Assembly: GCA_029204225.1 (NCBI GenBank)
Contig: CM055103.1
Coordinates: forward strand, 53,175,538 to 53,239,537
Direction of reading: 5' to 3'
Length of the DNA stretch: 64,000 bases
DNA from: Diphasiastrum complanatum
Taxonomy: Eukaryota > Streptophyta > Lycopodiopsida > Lycopodiales > Lycopodiaceae
Part shown: piece after piece, positions 22,191 to 33,394 of the stretch
How the letters are laid out: each line of letters starts with the position of its first letter
Position numbering within the stretch: position 1 is the first letter of the stretch
Position numbers and translations under genes: made by a program
Notes under the pieces: model-generated
Database searches by the model: none
Told to the model about the DNA's origin: nothing
What the model saw: the letters and a program-made list of their open reading frames with translations, nothing else

Positions 22191-23234
22191 CAGGGCAGCA
22201 CAAAAATCCCATTGTTCAATGTACCTTTACGATACCTAATATTGAACACGAACTCCTAAATGAGTTCCGACCATCTAGCCTTACGGCCACGAAGGTCCTT
22301 GGCATCACACATGTACTTAAGGGATTGGTGATCAGTCATCACCGTAAATCTGGCACCTAGAAATAATGCCTCCAGATTTTTAGCGCGTGAATGACTGCAA
22401 AAAGCTCCTTCTCATAGGTAGAATACATCATCTGAGCATGATCTAGCTTCTTGCTTTCAAAAGCAACGGGTCTACCATCTTGATAAAGGACCCCTCCTAC
22501 AACACAGTCGCTAGCATCCGTATCCACCACAAAGGGTCTATTAGGATCGACAATGTGTAAAATTGGAGCCGTAGAAACATAGTGCTTGCGAGTCTCAAAA
22601 CTCTCATTCATCTCGTCCATCCATGTAATCAATGAACTTTTTTTGCGGCTACATTTTTTTTTTCACCCCCTTAAGAACGTTCGCTAGGGGCAATGCTATT
22701 AAGGCATAGTCCATAATGAACGTGAAAGAAACATGTGAAGCCCCAAAAGGATTTCACATCACAAATTGTCTGAAGTCGTGGCCATTCTCGTACCTTACGA
22801 ACCTTATCATAATCGATTTCAAGACCTTTATCAAATATGACATGGCCCAGGTATTTGAGTTTAGTTTGAAAGAACTCACATTTCGACTCCTTAGCACTTG
22901 CCTTATAAAATCCAAGACAAACACGAGTCGCGATCTTTGTACTATCCGGCAGATCGTGCATGGAAAAATCGCTATTCCACCGATCGATCCAAAACAGTAC
23001 AACATTAGGATGCTGATCTTTCTTTTCACTCGAAAAGAATTCCAGATTAAACAAGGGGTAAAGGATAGCGGACCACGAGTGTGTTGAAGAACGCCACTCT
23101 TGCTCGGCCGCGGCATGCCTAGATTGCATTTCCAGAATTTGGTTTTGCAGTGAGTTCAAGGCCTGTACTGGTGTCTAAGTCAGGAGGAGAGGTGGTGAAG
23201 ATGGTCCTTCACCTGAGGGCAAAATAGGGTCCAT
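22190..23234 (-). pseudogene. Gypsy gag start fused to RT end and RNase H
   Basis: ATG at 23,234 opens MDPILPSGEG; one stop follows near residue 20. A gag coiled segment (NSLQNQILEMQSRHAAAEQE) comes next. A large deletion then joins this to the RT end (AKESKCEFFQTKLKYLGHVI) and RNase H at 22,632-22,190: VVDTDASDCVVGGVLYQ, YSTYEKELFAVIHALKIWRH, VMTDHQSLKYMCD. It is a close relative of the relic at 19,553-21,830: both share LEIDYDKVxKVRxWP. Both cover the RT to RNase H region, so they are two copies rather than one broken element. Confidence 0.75.
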
Positions 23235-24014
23235 GGCACACTAAGGTAGAAAACAAAAGAAAAACAACAAGAGTTTTGCCACAAAGTGGCTTAGGGAAGT
23301 AGGGGCCTCTACAATGCGCAGTTTCTTTCAATCCGGTAAGCAAATGTAAGTTAGATTGACAGAGAAGCAATAATTCTCCGATCCTCCTTGCTTCCTGTGA
23401 ACCAAAAGATTACAATGCAAGCTTCGCGGATTCAAGTGCTGTTGATAAGTAGATGTACTTGAAGTTGTATGGCAGGCAGTTTTATAGTGCGCAGTGGAGG
23501 CTGGATGCAGGAAGAGCAGGGAAGCCTCATCCAGGAAGAGTAGGGAAGCTTCCGCTGGATAGCCAGATCAGACAGACAGGACTACTACGTAGACTTGGGA
23601 TTGATGGCATTGCGCAGTGTGAGTGGGGACACTGGGGAGTGCTTGAGAATCGAGTTTATTAGGTTCCAAATCAGTTGATTAGCCGAAATCATTCTGTGTG
23701 TTCCGATGCAAAACAACTTGCGTGAAGGCCCCGTTCATTTGTGAAGGCCACCCTTCAACTTGTTTATGAACGTTTTGTGTTAGCCCATTGTTGCTTATTA
23801 CTGGCCTGGTTTTAACTAATAAACGGCCATTTTGCTAATAACGTGTTCCTTACGGGAATTCGTAATGGCCTCGTAGGAAGATCCTTTACGGTTTCCTTAC
23901 GGAAGTTTGTCTTAGTGCCTCATAAAGGGATTCCTTACGGGCATTTGTCGATAGCTTAACTCGACGATTTTGAGTTAGTTGAATGGGTGGCTGAGTTCAC
24001 CTTTTCCAACACTT
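23235..24014 (-). repeat. Leader and probable 5' LTR of the Gypsy relic
   Basis: The LTR start on the minus strand is placed at 24,014, reading TGTTGGAAAAGGTG. The sequence outside it aligns with intron 1 of the second reductase copy (about 54,640), and the alignment stops exactly at this TG. A candidate TATA box lies at 23,486-23,480 (minus TATAAAA). The right end of the LTR and a primer site could not be placed. Confidence 0.6.
23480..23486 (-). promoter_or_regulatory. Candidate TATA box of the Gypsy LTR
   Basis: Minus strand reads CGCACTATAAAACTGCC, about 530 bp into the presumed LTR. Motif match only. Confidence 0.4.
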
Positions 24015-24253
24015 TGATCACTGCATGCTTAAACTCCTACCTCTAGAACCCCAATAAGTTACCTTATTCTAGTCAACCATCTTATCAGAGATCAAAGCTT
24101 GTAACTCTAAATTCAAATTACTCGCCTTCCAAACTTTGACAGTCGATCAGCTACTGAAGCTCATACTTGTGAAAAAAACAAGCTGAGTTCATCAAAAGCC
24201 ATCAAAGTGACGAGCATTAGCTTAAAAGGTAACAAGAAATGCGTAAGACTCAC
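24015..24253 (-). other. Intron 1 remnant of the reductase-like gene
   Basis: Minus strand, starting at donor GTGAGTC. It aligns in blocks with 54,298-54,640 on the plus strand: GCATTTCTTGTT, CTCAGCTTGTT, TAGAGTTACA, GGTTCTAGAGGT and TAAGCATG. Several indels differ. Similarity shows the two loci are duplicates beyond the coding exon. Confidence 0.65.
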
Positions 24254-24368
24254 CTAAGTCACGCACAGTGCCTCGAACGCGGTAGCCACGCTCCAGCAGG
24301 CGCTTCACCAGCCATGAGCCTAAGTAGCCTGACGCTCCTGTCACACATACGAGGCCCCTGTCATTCAT
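24254..24368 (-). pseudogene. First exon of a DFR/CCR-like SDR gene (copy 1)
   Basis: Minus strand, ATG at 24,368, 38 codons plus one base, ending at donor TTAG|GTGAGT. It encodes [17 protein letters not shown] and then [21 protein letters not shown]. The TGASGYLGS loop is the NAD(P)-binding Rossmann motif of extended short-chain reductases, and RGTVRD ends the second strand as in DFR-type enzymes, which favour NADPH. The exon itself is undamaged. The start differs from copy 2, which has eight more N-terminal residues; here an upstream change puts that region out of frame. The only other exon seen is 18,539-18,351. Direct joining of the two would shift the frame and meet a stop (TGA) within five codons, so the gene lacks at least one exon and is likely dead. 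Confidence 0.75.
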
Positions 24369-25700
24369 AATCGCTTCACTCCCTATTTATCATGCTACGA
24401 TGCCCAAAAAAAACAATGTTATCATGAATGCTCGACAACTGAATCACAAAAGATATTACAACACTGTTATTACACCGATGGTTTCCCATCTTTTATTAAT
24501 AAAATAAAAAACACGAAGTTTCTTTAAAGGATAAAGTGTTTGGTTTGGCACTGACTTTCTGATCTACTTTTGGCATGAGCATGTTGGTTTTTGGGCATGA
24601 GAACCCCGCTCACGACATCATTACTATTACTGGCAAGTTATCTAACAATGATACTTGCATGTTATCTTACAGGCACTTAGCCTCCTACATCATTTACACA
24701 CAATCTTACATCAATCACTTTCCCTTCTCACTTTTCTCTCTCCCTCTCAGCGGCTGATCAAATTAAAATACAAAATCTAAAAACAAAGCAAGCAGACTTG
24801 GGTTTTCACCTCTATGACAACACCCATTTCTCGCCGGTCAAAATCCGTGGGCAAACCAAGCCATTCACACGGAGCTCCGGTGTTGTTGGTTGCCTTCAAC
24901 GGTAGCTCCCTAGCTCCTAGGGAGCTGTCAAACCCAAATACTTCTTCTCAAATTCCTCCTCGTTCAGATCAAACAAGAATGATGTGGTATTGTACCACAA
25001 AGGCCTTGCCATATCATACTGTTGTATTTCAACTTTTCGTGAAGATTAAAAGAATGTAGCAGAATAGCTTAGTAAAATTTTGATGGTTGTTCTTAACTTT
25101 TACAAGCAAATGTTTTATGGATTGTGATTATGGGTTTTTTTTAGTTAATCCAACAATTTCAGCATTATGGCAAGGCCTTCATGACATAATACCTCAATAA
25201 TAACTTGCATATATACATTTAAAATTTCAATTCAACTACAGTTCAATTGTGAGTCAGTTAGTAGTTACATGTCACATGAAGTTGAAAGAGTTCACGGGTG
25301 TTAAAAGAAAGACACGATGTAGGTTAAGGTGTTTTTGGCTACACGTCACTGATGTTGACCTAAAACTGCCACAGTACGTGATAGGTTATATGTAGACACT
25401 CTAAATTTAGTTTTGTATCTTCTCATCCAGTTTTATGAATAAATACATACACATTTTGTGCTGCTTTTGATATATCTTTGTTCGTATTGTTTTCATTGCA
25501 ACATTATTGTCCTTGTTGTATTTTGCTAATTCAATTAGCCATTAAGGTATCATCATTGGTTACGGGCCCACGAATCACATAGCGACACGACGCTTGCAAT
25601 AATTCTGCAAAGGACAAGTACTTAAGTTGTCTAGTACGGGTTACGGATTTCACTTCGAGATTGTTGTGGTGTATTCGCCATGGCAAAACTGGTGAGTTTG
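24369..25700. other. Unassigned region upstream of the reductase exon
   Basis: No gene recognised. The minus strand has AT-rich sequence just upstream of the exon (TAAATAGGG at about 24,387) but no convincing promoter. An 81-codon frame at 24,814 is not conserved elsewhere. The region contains the inverted repeat listed separately. Confidence 0.3.
24986..25193. repeat. Terminal inverted repeats, MITE-like, 208 bp
   Basis: Arms at 24,986-25,013 and 25,166-25,193 are inverted copies of about 28 bp. The outer part GGTATT and the inner GAAGGCCTTGCCATA / AAAGGCCTTGCCATA block are conserved, with several mismatches between. The inner 150 bp are AT-rich with no ORF. Size and structure fit a small non-autonomous DNA element. 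No clear target duplication is seen at the flanks, so the identification is tentative. Confidence 0.4.
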
Positions 25701-25714
25701 TAGAATGCGAAGAT

Positions 25715-26160
25715 AATCGAAAGGTTGGAAGAGACCAACTATTCTACATGGAGTTGGAAAATGCGGTTGATCCTCAAGGGAAGAGGGTTATAGAGTGTGG
25801 TTGCTGGTGAGGATACGCTAGAGTGTGATGAGGAAGGGTTTCCACGGAATTGTCAACTGGCTGCGAAGATGCAAGCGAAGGAGGAGAAGGCCTACTTGAC
25901 AAATTGTTTGTCATTCAAAAGATCTTGCAATCTCACAAGTGCAGGGCATTGAAAGCTCAAAGCGATTATGGGATTGCATGTTGTATGAAAGAGGGCTAAC
26001 TAAAGAGTTTTGGGCAGAAGCAGTGATCACATCGGCTTATCTGATTAACAGAGTGTCCTCAAGGGCATTGCCAAATGTTACTCCATATGAACAATGATAT
26101 GGAAGAAAACCTTCAGTTGAACATTTACGTGTTTTTGGTTGTTTAACTTATAACACCATT
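25715..26160 (+). pseudogene. Copia gag and integrase scraps
   Basis: At 25,720-25,900 the reading IERLEETNYSTWSWKMR is a Copia gag start. At 25,950-26,150 MLYERGLTKEFWAEAV, TSAYLINRVSSRALPN and VEHLRVFGC is the integrase C-terminal region. Everything between (rest of gag, protease, integrase core) is deleted. A stop follows TPYEQ. Sequence from 26,160 to 26,500 is AT-rich without features. Confidence 0.8.
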
Positions 26161-26512
26161 GCGAGTTGAATGAGAAACATTGCGAGGTTCTCCTTAACAA
26201 ATCTTTCAAAATTGACAAAAAAGAGGTCATTTTACAAAAATCATGGGAGTGGTTTTTGTGCATACAAATATGAAAAATGACGTGTTTTTCTTATATTTTT
26301 TAAATACAAATATGTGAAAAATTATAAACCTACAAAAATATGTTTTTTTTGTATATCAAGAAGGTCAACAAAAAAAAATGTTTAAATCTCCCAAAAACCT
26401 ACATAATTTTTCACTTTGTACTAATTTTTTTATTTGCTAATTACATAATATTGTCTATTTTTTAATTATATTCACATTTACAAAAACAACAAAATAAATT
26501 TTAATAGCATAA

Positions 26513-27142
26513 CTATATATTGTATTTTTTTAATATCAAGCAAACATAAGGGATCAAACTCCTTTTCTCTTCCTCATGCAACCTTCTCTTTGTGGGTATG
26601 ACATGCAATTTCTTGGTCAGCTCAACCTTTGGTGCCTTCGACTTTTGATGGGTATCCTCATTTTCAAGGACAATCTTCTTGCATATAAAGAAAAATAAAT
26701 AGGTAATCATATTTGTTGATTGTTCCAACTTTTTTGATAAGAATAGATAGTAGCAAAGATCGCTTTGACAAAGCTTTTCATTGACGACCATAAGCCTCTT
26801 TGGAGATTTCTCATTGTTCACATCCTCGACGATTATGATGATAGTGTCAAGGTTATCCTCCTCTTCATTGTCAATCCATGTTACAATTTTGCAGTATTTG
26901 AGATCTTTTATGACAAGCTCGGTATCTAGTTTCAGGCAAATGAATAATTTAAGGCCACTCCTTTGGGAATATCTAAGTGCCCATTGGTAAGAAACGCACT
27001 TGGATTTAGACGGCCTGTTTATATTGGGAGGAGCATCTGCAGTTTTCGCGGCTGGTACATTAGGATGAGTAGTCTCATCTTTTCTCGACATTTTAGAGTA
27101 TTTAAGAATAAACTTAGGCTTTGGCTTTGTCGTTTGCATCAT
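26513..27142 (-). CDS. Hypothetical ORF, 209 codons
   Basis: ATG at 27,142. This is the longest open frame of the AT-rich 26-29 kb stretch. The protein is basic at the N-terminus (KPKPKFILKYSK), has an acidic middle (DNEEEDNLD) followed by IIIIVEDVN, a hydrophobic ITYLFFFICKK segment and a basic tail (PTKRRLHEEEKR). I recognise no domain. The hydrophobic piece looks like an unspliced pyrimidine tract with an acceptor (minus TTTCTTTATATGCAAG), so it may be intron-derived. It is either a small gene, a decayed gene or a chance ORF. No transposon motif is present. Confidence 0.25.
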   Translation of the reverse strand: MMQTTKPKPKFILKYSKMSRKDETTHPNVPAAKTADAPPNINRPSKSKCVSYQWALRYSQRSGLKLFICLKLDTELVIKDLKYCKIVTWIDNEEEDNLDTIIIIVEDVNNEKSPKRLMVVNEKLCQSDLCYYLFLSKKLEQSTNMITYLFFFICKKIVLENEDTHQKSKAPKVELTKKLHVIPTKRRLHEEEKRSLIPYVCLILKKYNI

Positions 27143-27734
27143 GTTGGTTTATATCTTTTGAAAACCTAAAAAGGATGAAAAAATCATCCAAGAATAAAGT
27201 TTTTGTAATATATTGAGGCTTTTAACCACTAAAATATGACAACTTTTTAAAAAAAAGAGCTAGATAGCATTTACAAATTGAGCAAAAAGATTGCAAAAAT
27301 ATGAAAAAATTTGAATACATTAAACAATTTGTAAATTTTGTAGCAAAAATCGAATATCCTAATGAATAATCGCTACAATGGAAATAAAATAGCTTTGATT
27401 ATCAGCTTTCTATACAAAGTATCGAAAATAAAATTACACCTAACGAGAAAATTAGACCTTATTGAATTTGTTAATTTTTTTTTTACGATGTATCGAATTC
27501 ACTGTGAAAGCGATTGTTTTAACCATAAATTTGATACAGCGTATTAAAATTTGTGTTAAATAAATTAAAATAAAAAATACTTATCATATAATGACAGGTG
27601 TAACCGATACACCGTATCAAAACATCGTTTAACATTTCTAATTTAAGGTCACTCTAAAAGAATTCAACAGAAAATTTGATATACTGTGTCAATACATTTC
27701 TTTCGAATTTTGTTTTAAACATTTAAAAAAAAAT

Positions 27735-27783
27735 CCGATGCACCGTATCGAGTTGGACACTCCAACTCGATACGGTGCATTGG
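27735..27783. repeat. Near-perfect hairpin, 23 bp arms, 3 nt loop
   Basis: The left arm starts CCGATGCACCGTATCG and the right arm is its inverse, with only one mismatch and the loop CAC. Beyond the arms, A-tract plus TCCGATG (left) and CATCGGATTTTT (right, offset by a few bases) extend the symmetry. Confidence 0.85.
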
Positions 27784-28035
27784 TACATCGGATTTTTTAA
27801 AAATAGATGTTAAAAAAAATAAATCCAAAAGCCGATGCGTCGTATCGAGTTGGTGTGTCCCGATGCAATGCATTGGACATTCCAATTTGATACGGTACAT
27901 CGGATTTTTTAAAAATAAATGTTAAAAAAAAATCCGAAATCCGATGCGCCGTATCCAGTTGGTTATAATATATTTTTTATGATTATTATAAAATCCAATG
28001 CAGTAGATCGAGTTGCACTGGATAGAGTTGGACAC

Positions 28036-28064
28036 ACCAACTCGATGCACTGCATCGAGTTGGT
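28036..28064. repeat. Perfect palindrome, 14 bp arms, 1 nt centre
   Basis: ACCAACTCGATGCA, then C, then TGCATCGAGTTGGT. It is the same unit as in the hairpin at 27,735 but with GCACTGC in the centre. Confidence 0.9.
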
Positions 28065-28110
28065 ATTTCAACTGATACATTGTATCGAGTTGAAACACCA
28101 ACTAGATTCA

Positions 28111-29895
28111 AATTTAATAATATTTGTAACCTGGTAACAAATAGATACAAAATATATTCAAATTTAATGATAATAATGAGCAACGTGAGCATTTTCATGC
28201 AAATTATAATTTTTTTTTTTCATTTAATATCACATAACTTCAAAAACTCAAATGGAATATACATTTTTAGAAGACATTGAAAAATCTTTAATATCCAATT
28301 TTTTTTTCAATAAATTGAAAGATAACAGAAACTATACCAAAAAATATAAATATCGTCGAGTTCTCTCTAGGAAAATAACTTTCGAAACTGAAGCACACTT
28401 CAAAGATTTCGTTAGCCAGATACAAGCTTTCTAACAAATTCAAGTAACACAAGCTTTACAAAACTTAAATATATTGTAAATCAACGTTTTTGCACAGATG
28501 AACTTTAATTGCATAGTGTAATTATCTCTTTAAGTTCAATATTTATACATCTAATAACTGATTTATACGGGGGCTAACCAATTTTTTATTGAGATTAACT
28601 CCTTGATCTGCTTTTGCTGAAAAATACACCAGAACTTAATGGGAAGCCCGACAAAGTTGTTTCTTCTTCCTCAGATCATATAGCTCTTCTTCAATCTCAA
28701 TGGGCTTTTAATTTTTTGGGAGAAAAACTTTTCTTCTTGGTGGTTTTGCCTTTGAAGTTTTTGCATTTTCAGTTGCCACGATCTAGTTGGTGCTCCAACT
28801 CGATACATTGCATCGAGTTGGAGCATCTTCTCTCATGGTTTCTATAGGAAATTTTAGGTAGTCAATCATTTTATCGAGATATCAGCCAATTTAGTATCAT
28901 GTTTACATTCTAATGGCTTTAGCACTTGGAATGGTTGAGCTACTGAAACTACCTTTGATTAATGTGTCAATTCATATTGTTTTTTTGAAAAGTTCATATT
29001 ATAGCTAGAGGGACTGTTTTCATTTACAAATGATTAGATCTCAAAGGATCTATTAATGGTTATGCATAATGTTGGCTAAGAAGGCCAGAAAATTGGTTGT
29101 AGAAGAGACTGTATCTTGTTATGTCCTCCTCTTGGCAAATAAATAGGATATGACAGTAACGTTGTTGTCTAGATCCAACTATATTCCAAACTTATATTTG
29201 TAGAGTCTTGTATTCATTGTTCTCTGTTTTGCTCTAGTAATCTAAATATTTAGCACACATTTACAACTTTTTGCAACAAAGAAAAATAGGAGTGAATCCA
29301 AGTCTACAACTTTTAGCGGCAAAGAAAAATAGGAAAATTATATTTCTATGCAATTGAAAATAACATGGAGATTTCATAACACTGAAACATTACACTTGTC
29401 TAGGCTGTGATTGTTTAGAAAGATATTTGAAAATATTACATGTAATGCATAGTTGGTGTATTTATGCCCATTCTTTAGATTGTTTAACAAGCAAAATGGG
29501 CAAAGACCCACTGTTTTCAACAAAGCCATTTCTATAACATCTTCAGGATCTGCTTTGTGGTTCACGGGGGATACAGATGGCTACGAGAGTGAAAGTCCCA
29601 TGTAAATTTTTGTGTATGTATTGGTATTAGTGCAAGAAGCATAAATATTTGGACATTTTGCGAAAGACTATTGTTTAAGTTTGTAAAATGCATGAAATCA
29701 AGATATCATTGTGTATAGTTTATTGCGTCGAAATGCATGTTTTTGAAAATAGAGCAAATTTTAATATGTTTCAATTTTTTGTTATTTTATTTTAAATCTC
29801 ATTATGAAAAGTGACTTGCAAACCATGTCTTTTGTAAAGTTCAAAAATCTTGAAAATGTTCAAAATCATCCTTTTTTTGGTCGTTTTTCAAACAT
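28111..29895. other. AT-rich region without recognised genes
   Basis: It holds one more palindrome (28,791-28,825: TGCTCCAACTCGAT, seven bases, ATCGAGTTGGAGCA). Otherwise there are only short ORFs with no motif. Confidence 0.4.
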
Positions 29896-29899
29896 GTTT

Positions 29900-30540
29900 T
29901 ATGCATGCACAAGGTGTTTTTGAAAAGCACCCTAATTTAAGACACTTTTTGAGGGAATTTAGGAGAATATTCCAAAAATTTCTCATTCGACTTGCAATGG
30001 TGTTTTATGCACATGTTGATGATGTCAAGAGAAAGAAGCTTGATAAGAAAGGAGAGAGATGTTTGTTTGTTGGATATCCTTCTGATGCCAAGGGTTATAA
30101 GACCTACAATCTTTCTACCAAAAAGTTTTTTGTTTCTAGAGATCTACTTTTTGATGAAGATTGCATAATAGAAGTAAATGTTGAAGAGCCTAAAAATAAA
30201 ATGATGGGGATACCTACCATGGTATTAACAAAGGAACCTCTATTCACACAAGTCATTCCAGAAAGTCAAGAAATAAATCCTGAACCAACTGAAGGAATAG
30301 TCATGATTGATGGGTCAGACAAGCACAGATGACGCTATCACTTAGAAAAAATCTAGAAAGGATGCAGGATTGTCATAAAGAAGGAGATGTAACTAAAGGG
30401 CTACTTGAGACCATGAAATCACAAAGAATGAAAAAAGTCCCAGAGCGTTTTGTTGACATGGTGCTTTTGATGAGGCAATGAACTCATCACATAAAGAACA
30501 TTGGATTGGAACAATGAAAGAGAAAATGGAGGCTATCAAT
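29900..30540 (+). pseudogene. Copia integrase C-terminus to start of RT
   Basis: FYAHVDDVKRKKLDKKGERCLFVGYPSD is the Copia integrase C-terminal hallmark, followed by GYKTYNLSTKKFFVSRDLLFDE and an acidic/Pro-rich hinge to 30,330. After a stop, another frame continues to DEAMNSSHKEHWIGTMKEKMEA (30,470-30,540), the start of the RT domain. The RT palm is absent. It is plus-strand and decayed. Confidence 0.8.
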
Positions 30541-30860
30541 GTTCACTGATTCTCTTTATCAGTATAACGATTCTTCAGATCATTTACAGTTGGGCACCGT
30601 TTCTTGGTGTTGTTTTCTTATTGTCTCTTACCAAACTTTGCAGATGGTTTTTGGCAATCACAGTCTTGGTTAACGTTCAGTAGTTCTCTCCATCGAGTTT
30701 GTCAATCAGAGATGAACTAGAAGACGGATCCATTCTGGTGAAGAGAGAGAGATTGCTGGTAGAAACAATGATATCAGAATACTACTAGCTGCACACTTCC
30801 AAAAACAATGTCTTGGTAGAAACAAGACTGATAACCTGCACGAAAGATATAGATTATCGA

Positions 30861-30879
30861 ACCAGGAGCTCTGATACCA
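30861..30879 (-). promoter_or_regulatory. Copia primer-binding site on the minus strand
   Basis: Minus strand TGGTATCAGAGCTCCTGGT is preceded by TTTCACCCCA, which suits an LTR end. A minus-strand Copia 5' LTR therefore begins at 30,880 and runs to the right; its outer end was not found. The leader would be 30,860-30,541. No matching gag is left. Confidence 0.7.
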
Positions 30880-31292
30880 TGGGGTGAAACTTGGAGATTA
30901 GCAAGAACTCCAAAATCTTGATCTCACATCAAATTGAATTGATCTTTGCAAGTACAATGATGAGGCTATCCTCGACTAGTTGAGTAGGTTTGACATGTGT
31001 TTAAGTGCCATGTCATTATTAGGTTTACCTACTCATGTCTATTTGACCTAACCATTAGGTATACTACATATGGTAGTTAGATCAAGACTAACTTTGCTTG
31101 ATTTATGGAGGTAGGTCCTAGATTTTAGGAATCTTGACCAAACTTGCTATCTAACTCTGATGATTGGGGTCTAACTAACCTACACGTATTTTTCACATGT
31201 TCACACACATGTGGATTACAATATGTACATTAAACTATATGCTTATCAAACTAATATTTGTCAATTTTCACAATATGACCATAGCAGCATGT

Positions 31293-31382
<90 letters not shown>

Positions 31383-32100
31383 AGAAATACTTATAATATG
31401 TTGACATGAGTAATATAATAGATGCACTGAAAGACCCCAAAATGACATTGTAAAAAAGGATTTTGTCAAATTTGTTAGGACCCAATCAAGTAAGAGTTTT
31501 TGGTTAAGTTTTATTGAACTTTGGAGCCATGTCTAATCAACTATATATATCTTAGGTCAGGTTAAATGTGGATATTGTTCCTTTGTCTTTTATAGAGTTG
31601 TGGCGCTTCTTTGAGAGCTTCCTTAATTGTATTGGTTCATGTGCCATTGAATTTCCATGAGATTGTTATCAAAATTAGCTTAAGGTTGATCTATTACTTG
31701 GCAAGTATTGAAATTTGATTCAAATGTTGAATTCATGGTTTCTCGAATCAATTGGGAGTTCTTGGACGTTCTTGTACTTTCTACTAGTTTCTTGAATGCT
31801 TCCAGGTTTTCTTTACATTTTGATGCTAAATTGTTGTAATATTACATGTAAATTATGAAGGATACATGATGATTTTGGTAACAAAGTTGATTTATATCAA
31901 TTTTGTGGTTTTGTGAATTTTGTCAAGTTACTTGGAATTCTATTGTTTACTGTTATGCTTGATGCAACTTGTGATCCAATTTTTGTGCCAATTTCATTGA
32001 TTGGGCATGCTAGGGTAGGGTTTGATGACTCTCAGGCTGATCTGCAAGACACACGGAGATTCTCGCCACGGCCTGGTGATTTTAATGCGGTGTAGTGGGT
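30880..32100 (-). other. Probable Copia LTR region with (AC)n tract
   Basis: Adjacent to the primer site at 30,861-30,879. It contains no gene. It includes the pure (AC)n tract at 31,294-31,377. The LTR's outer boundary cannot be set without a second copy. Confidence 0.35.
31294..31377. repeat. (CA)n microsatellite, 84 bp
   Basis: Uninterrupted CA repeats; open frames through it (Thr-His or Cys-Val repeats) are artefacts. Confidence 0.98.
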
Positions 32101-32760
<660 letters not shown>

Positions 32761-33323
32761 ATTGTCGTGATTAAAATTCATGATAATTAAAAATATTGGA
32801 GCTCGTAGTATTGGTGCAAAAGCTAAAGCTTTCTTCAATCCTTACCAGGCAGAATGTCCTCTGCTTGGCACCTTCCATAATACATAATGTTTGTGATTCA
32901 AAAGGATGGTGACACTACACTAGCGTATTGAAACCTCAGAAGCATGTGAAGGCTTTCATGGCCAATTATCTTGAAGACAGGCTAGTTCTATAGTATTGTG
33001 TTAACAATATGCATGCTATTTTTTTCTTTTGATTTGTTTATATTATGTAATTTTTGTGATACAAAATTGGTGACACTTCTTGATGAAATTCATTTTCCAT
33101 ACTATTTGCATTGAGACTTTTTTATTTTTTTTTGAAGTATTCGAGACGTTCTCTAAGTCATTCATGTAAAAAGTCTCCTCCTCCCTTTGTATGTATTATT
33201 TCTTATGAAAGCCTCCAAGTAAATTTACAATTCTAATAAATAACTTGAAAGTTCTTAAAGAGAATTCCTGAATAATTGACAAGTGGATATAAGAACAACA
33301 CCTCCTCCCCCCTCCTTTCTCTG

Positions 33324-33346
33324 ACACACACGCACACGCACACATG

Positions 33347-33393
<47 letters not shown>
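33324..33393. repeat. Imperfect (CA)n microsatellite with CG interruptions
   Basis: CA repeats with CGCACACG and CGCGCG interruptions in the left half and a pure right half. Confidence 0.95.

Positions 33394-33394
<1 letters not shown>

Larger units (their letters stand above)
27590..28110. repeat. Cluster of short palindromic repeat units
   Basis: At least eight copies of a unit of about 22 bp, close to CGATGCACCGTATCGAGTTG, occur in both orientations, usually next to a T- or A-run (TCCGATG after A-tracts, CATCGGATTTTT on the other side). Variants swap CACCG for CACTG, CATTG or CGTCG. Neighbouring units form hairpins. Background is very AT-rich, so these G/C-containing units stand out. A further pair lies at 28,791-28,825. 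No coding function is apparent. Confidence 0.75.

Noticed and set aside
22019-22360. Overlapping ORFs on both strands between Gypsy relics
   Set aside because: No motif; partly antisense of the RNase H remnant.
27590-28110. Repeat-spacer look of the palindrome cluster, as in a CRISPR array
   Set aside because: Units alternate in direction, spacers are not uniform, and the DNA is clearly plant nuclear.
31197-31485. ORFs of Thr-His or Cys-Val repeats on both strands
   Set aside because: They read through the (CA)n tract and have no other coding support.
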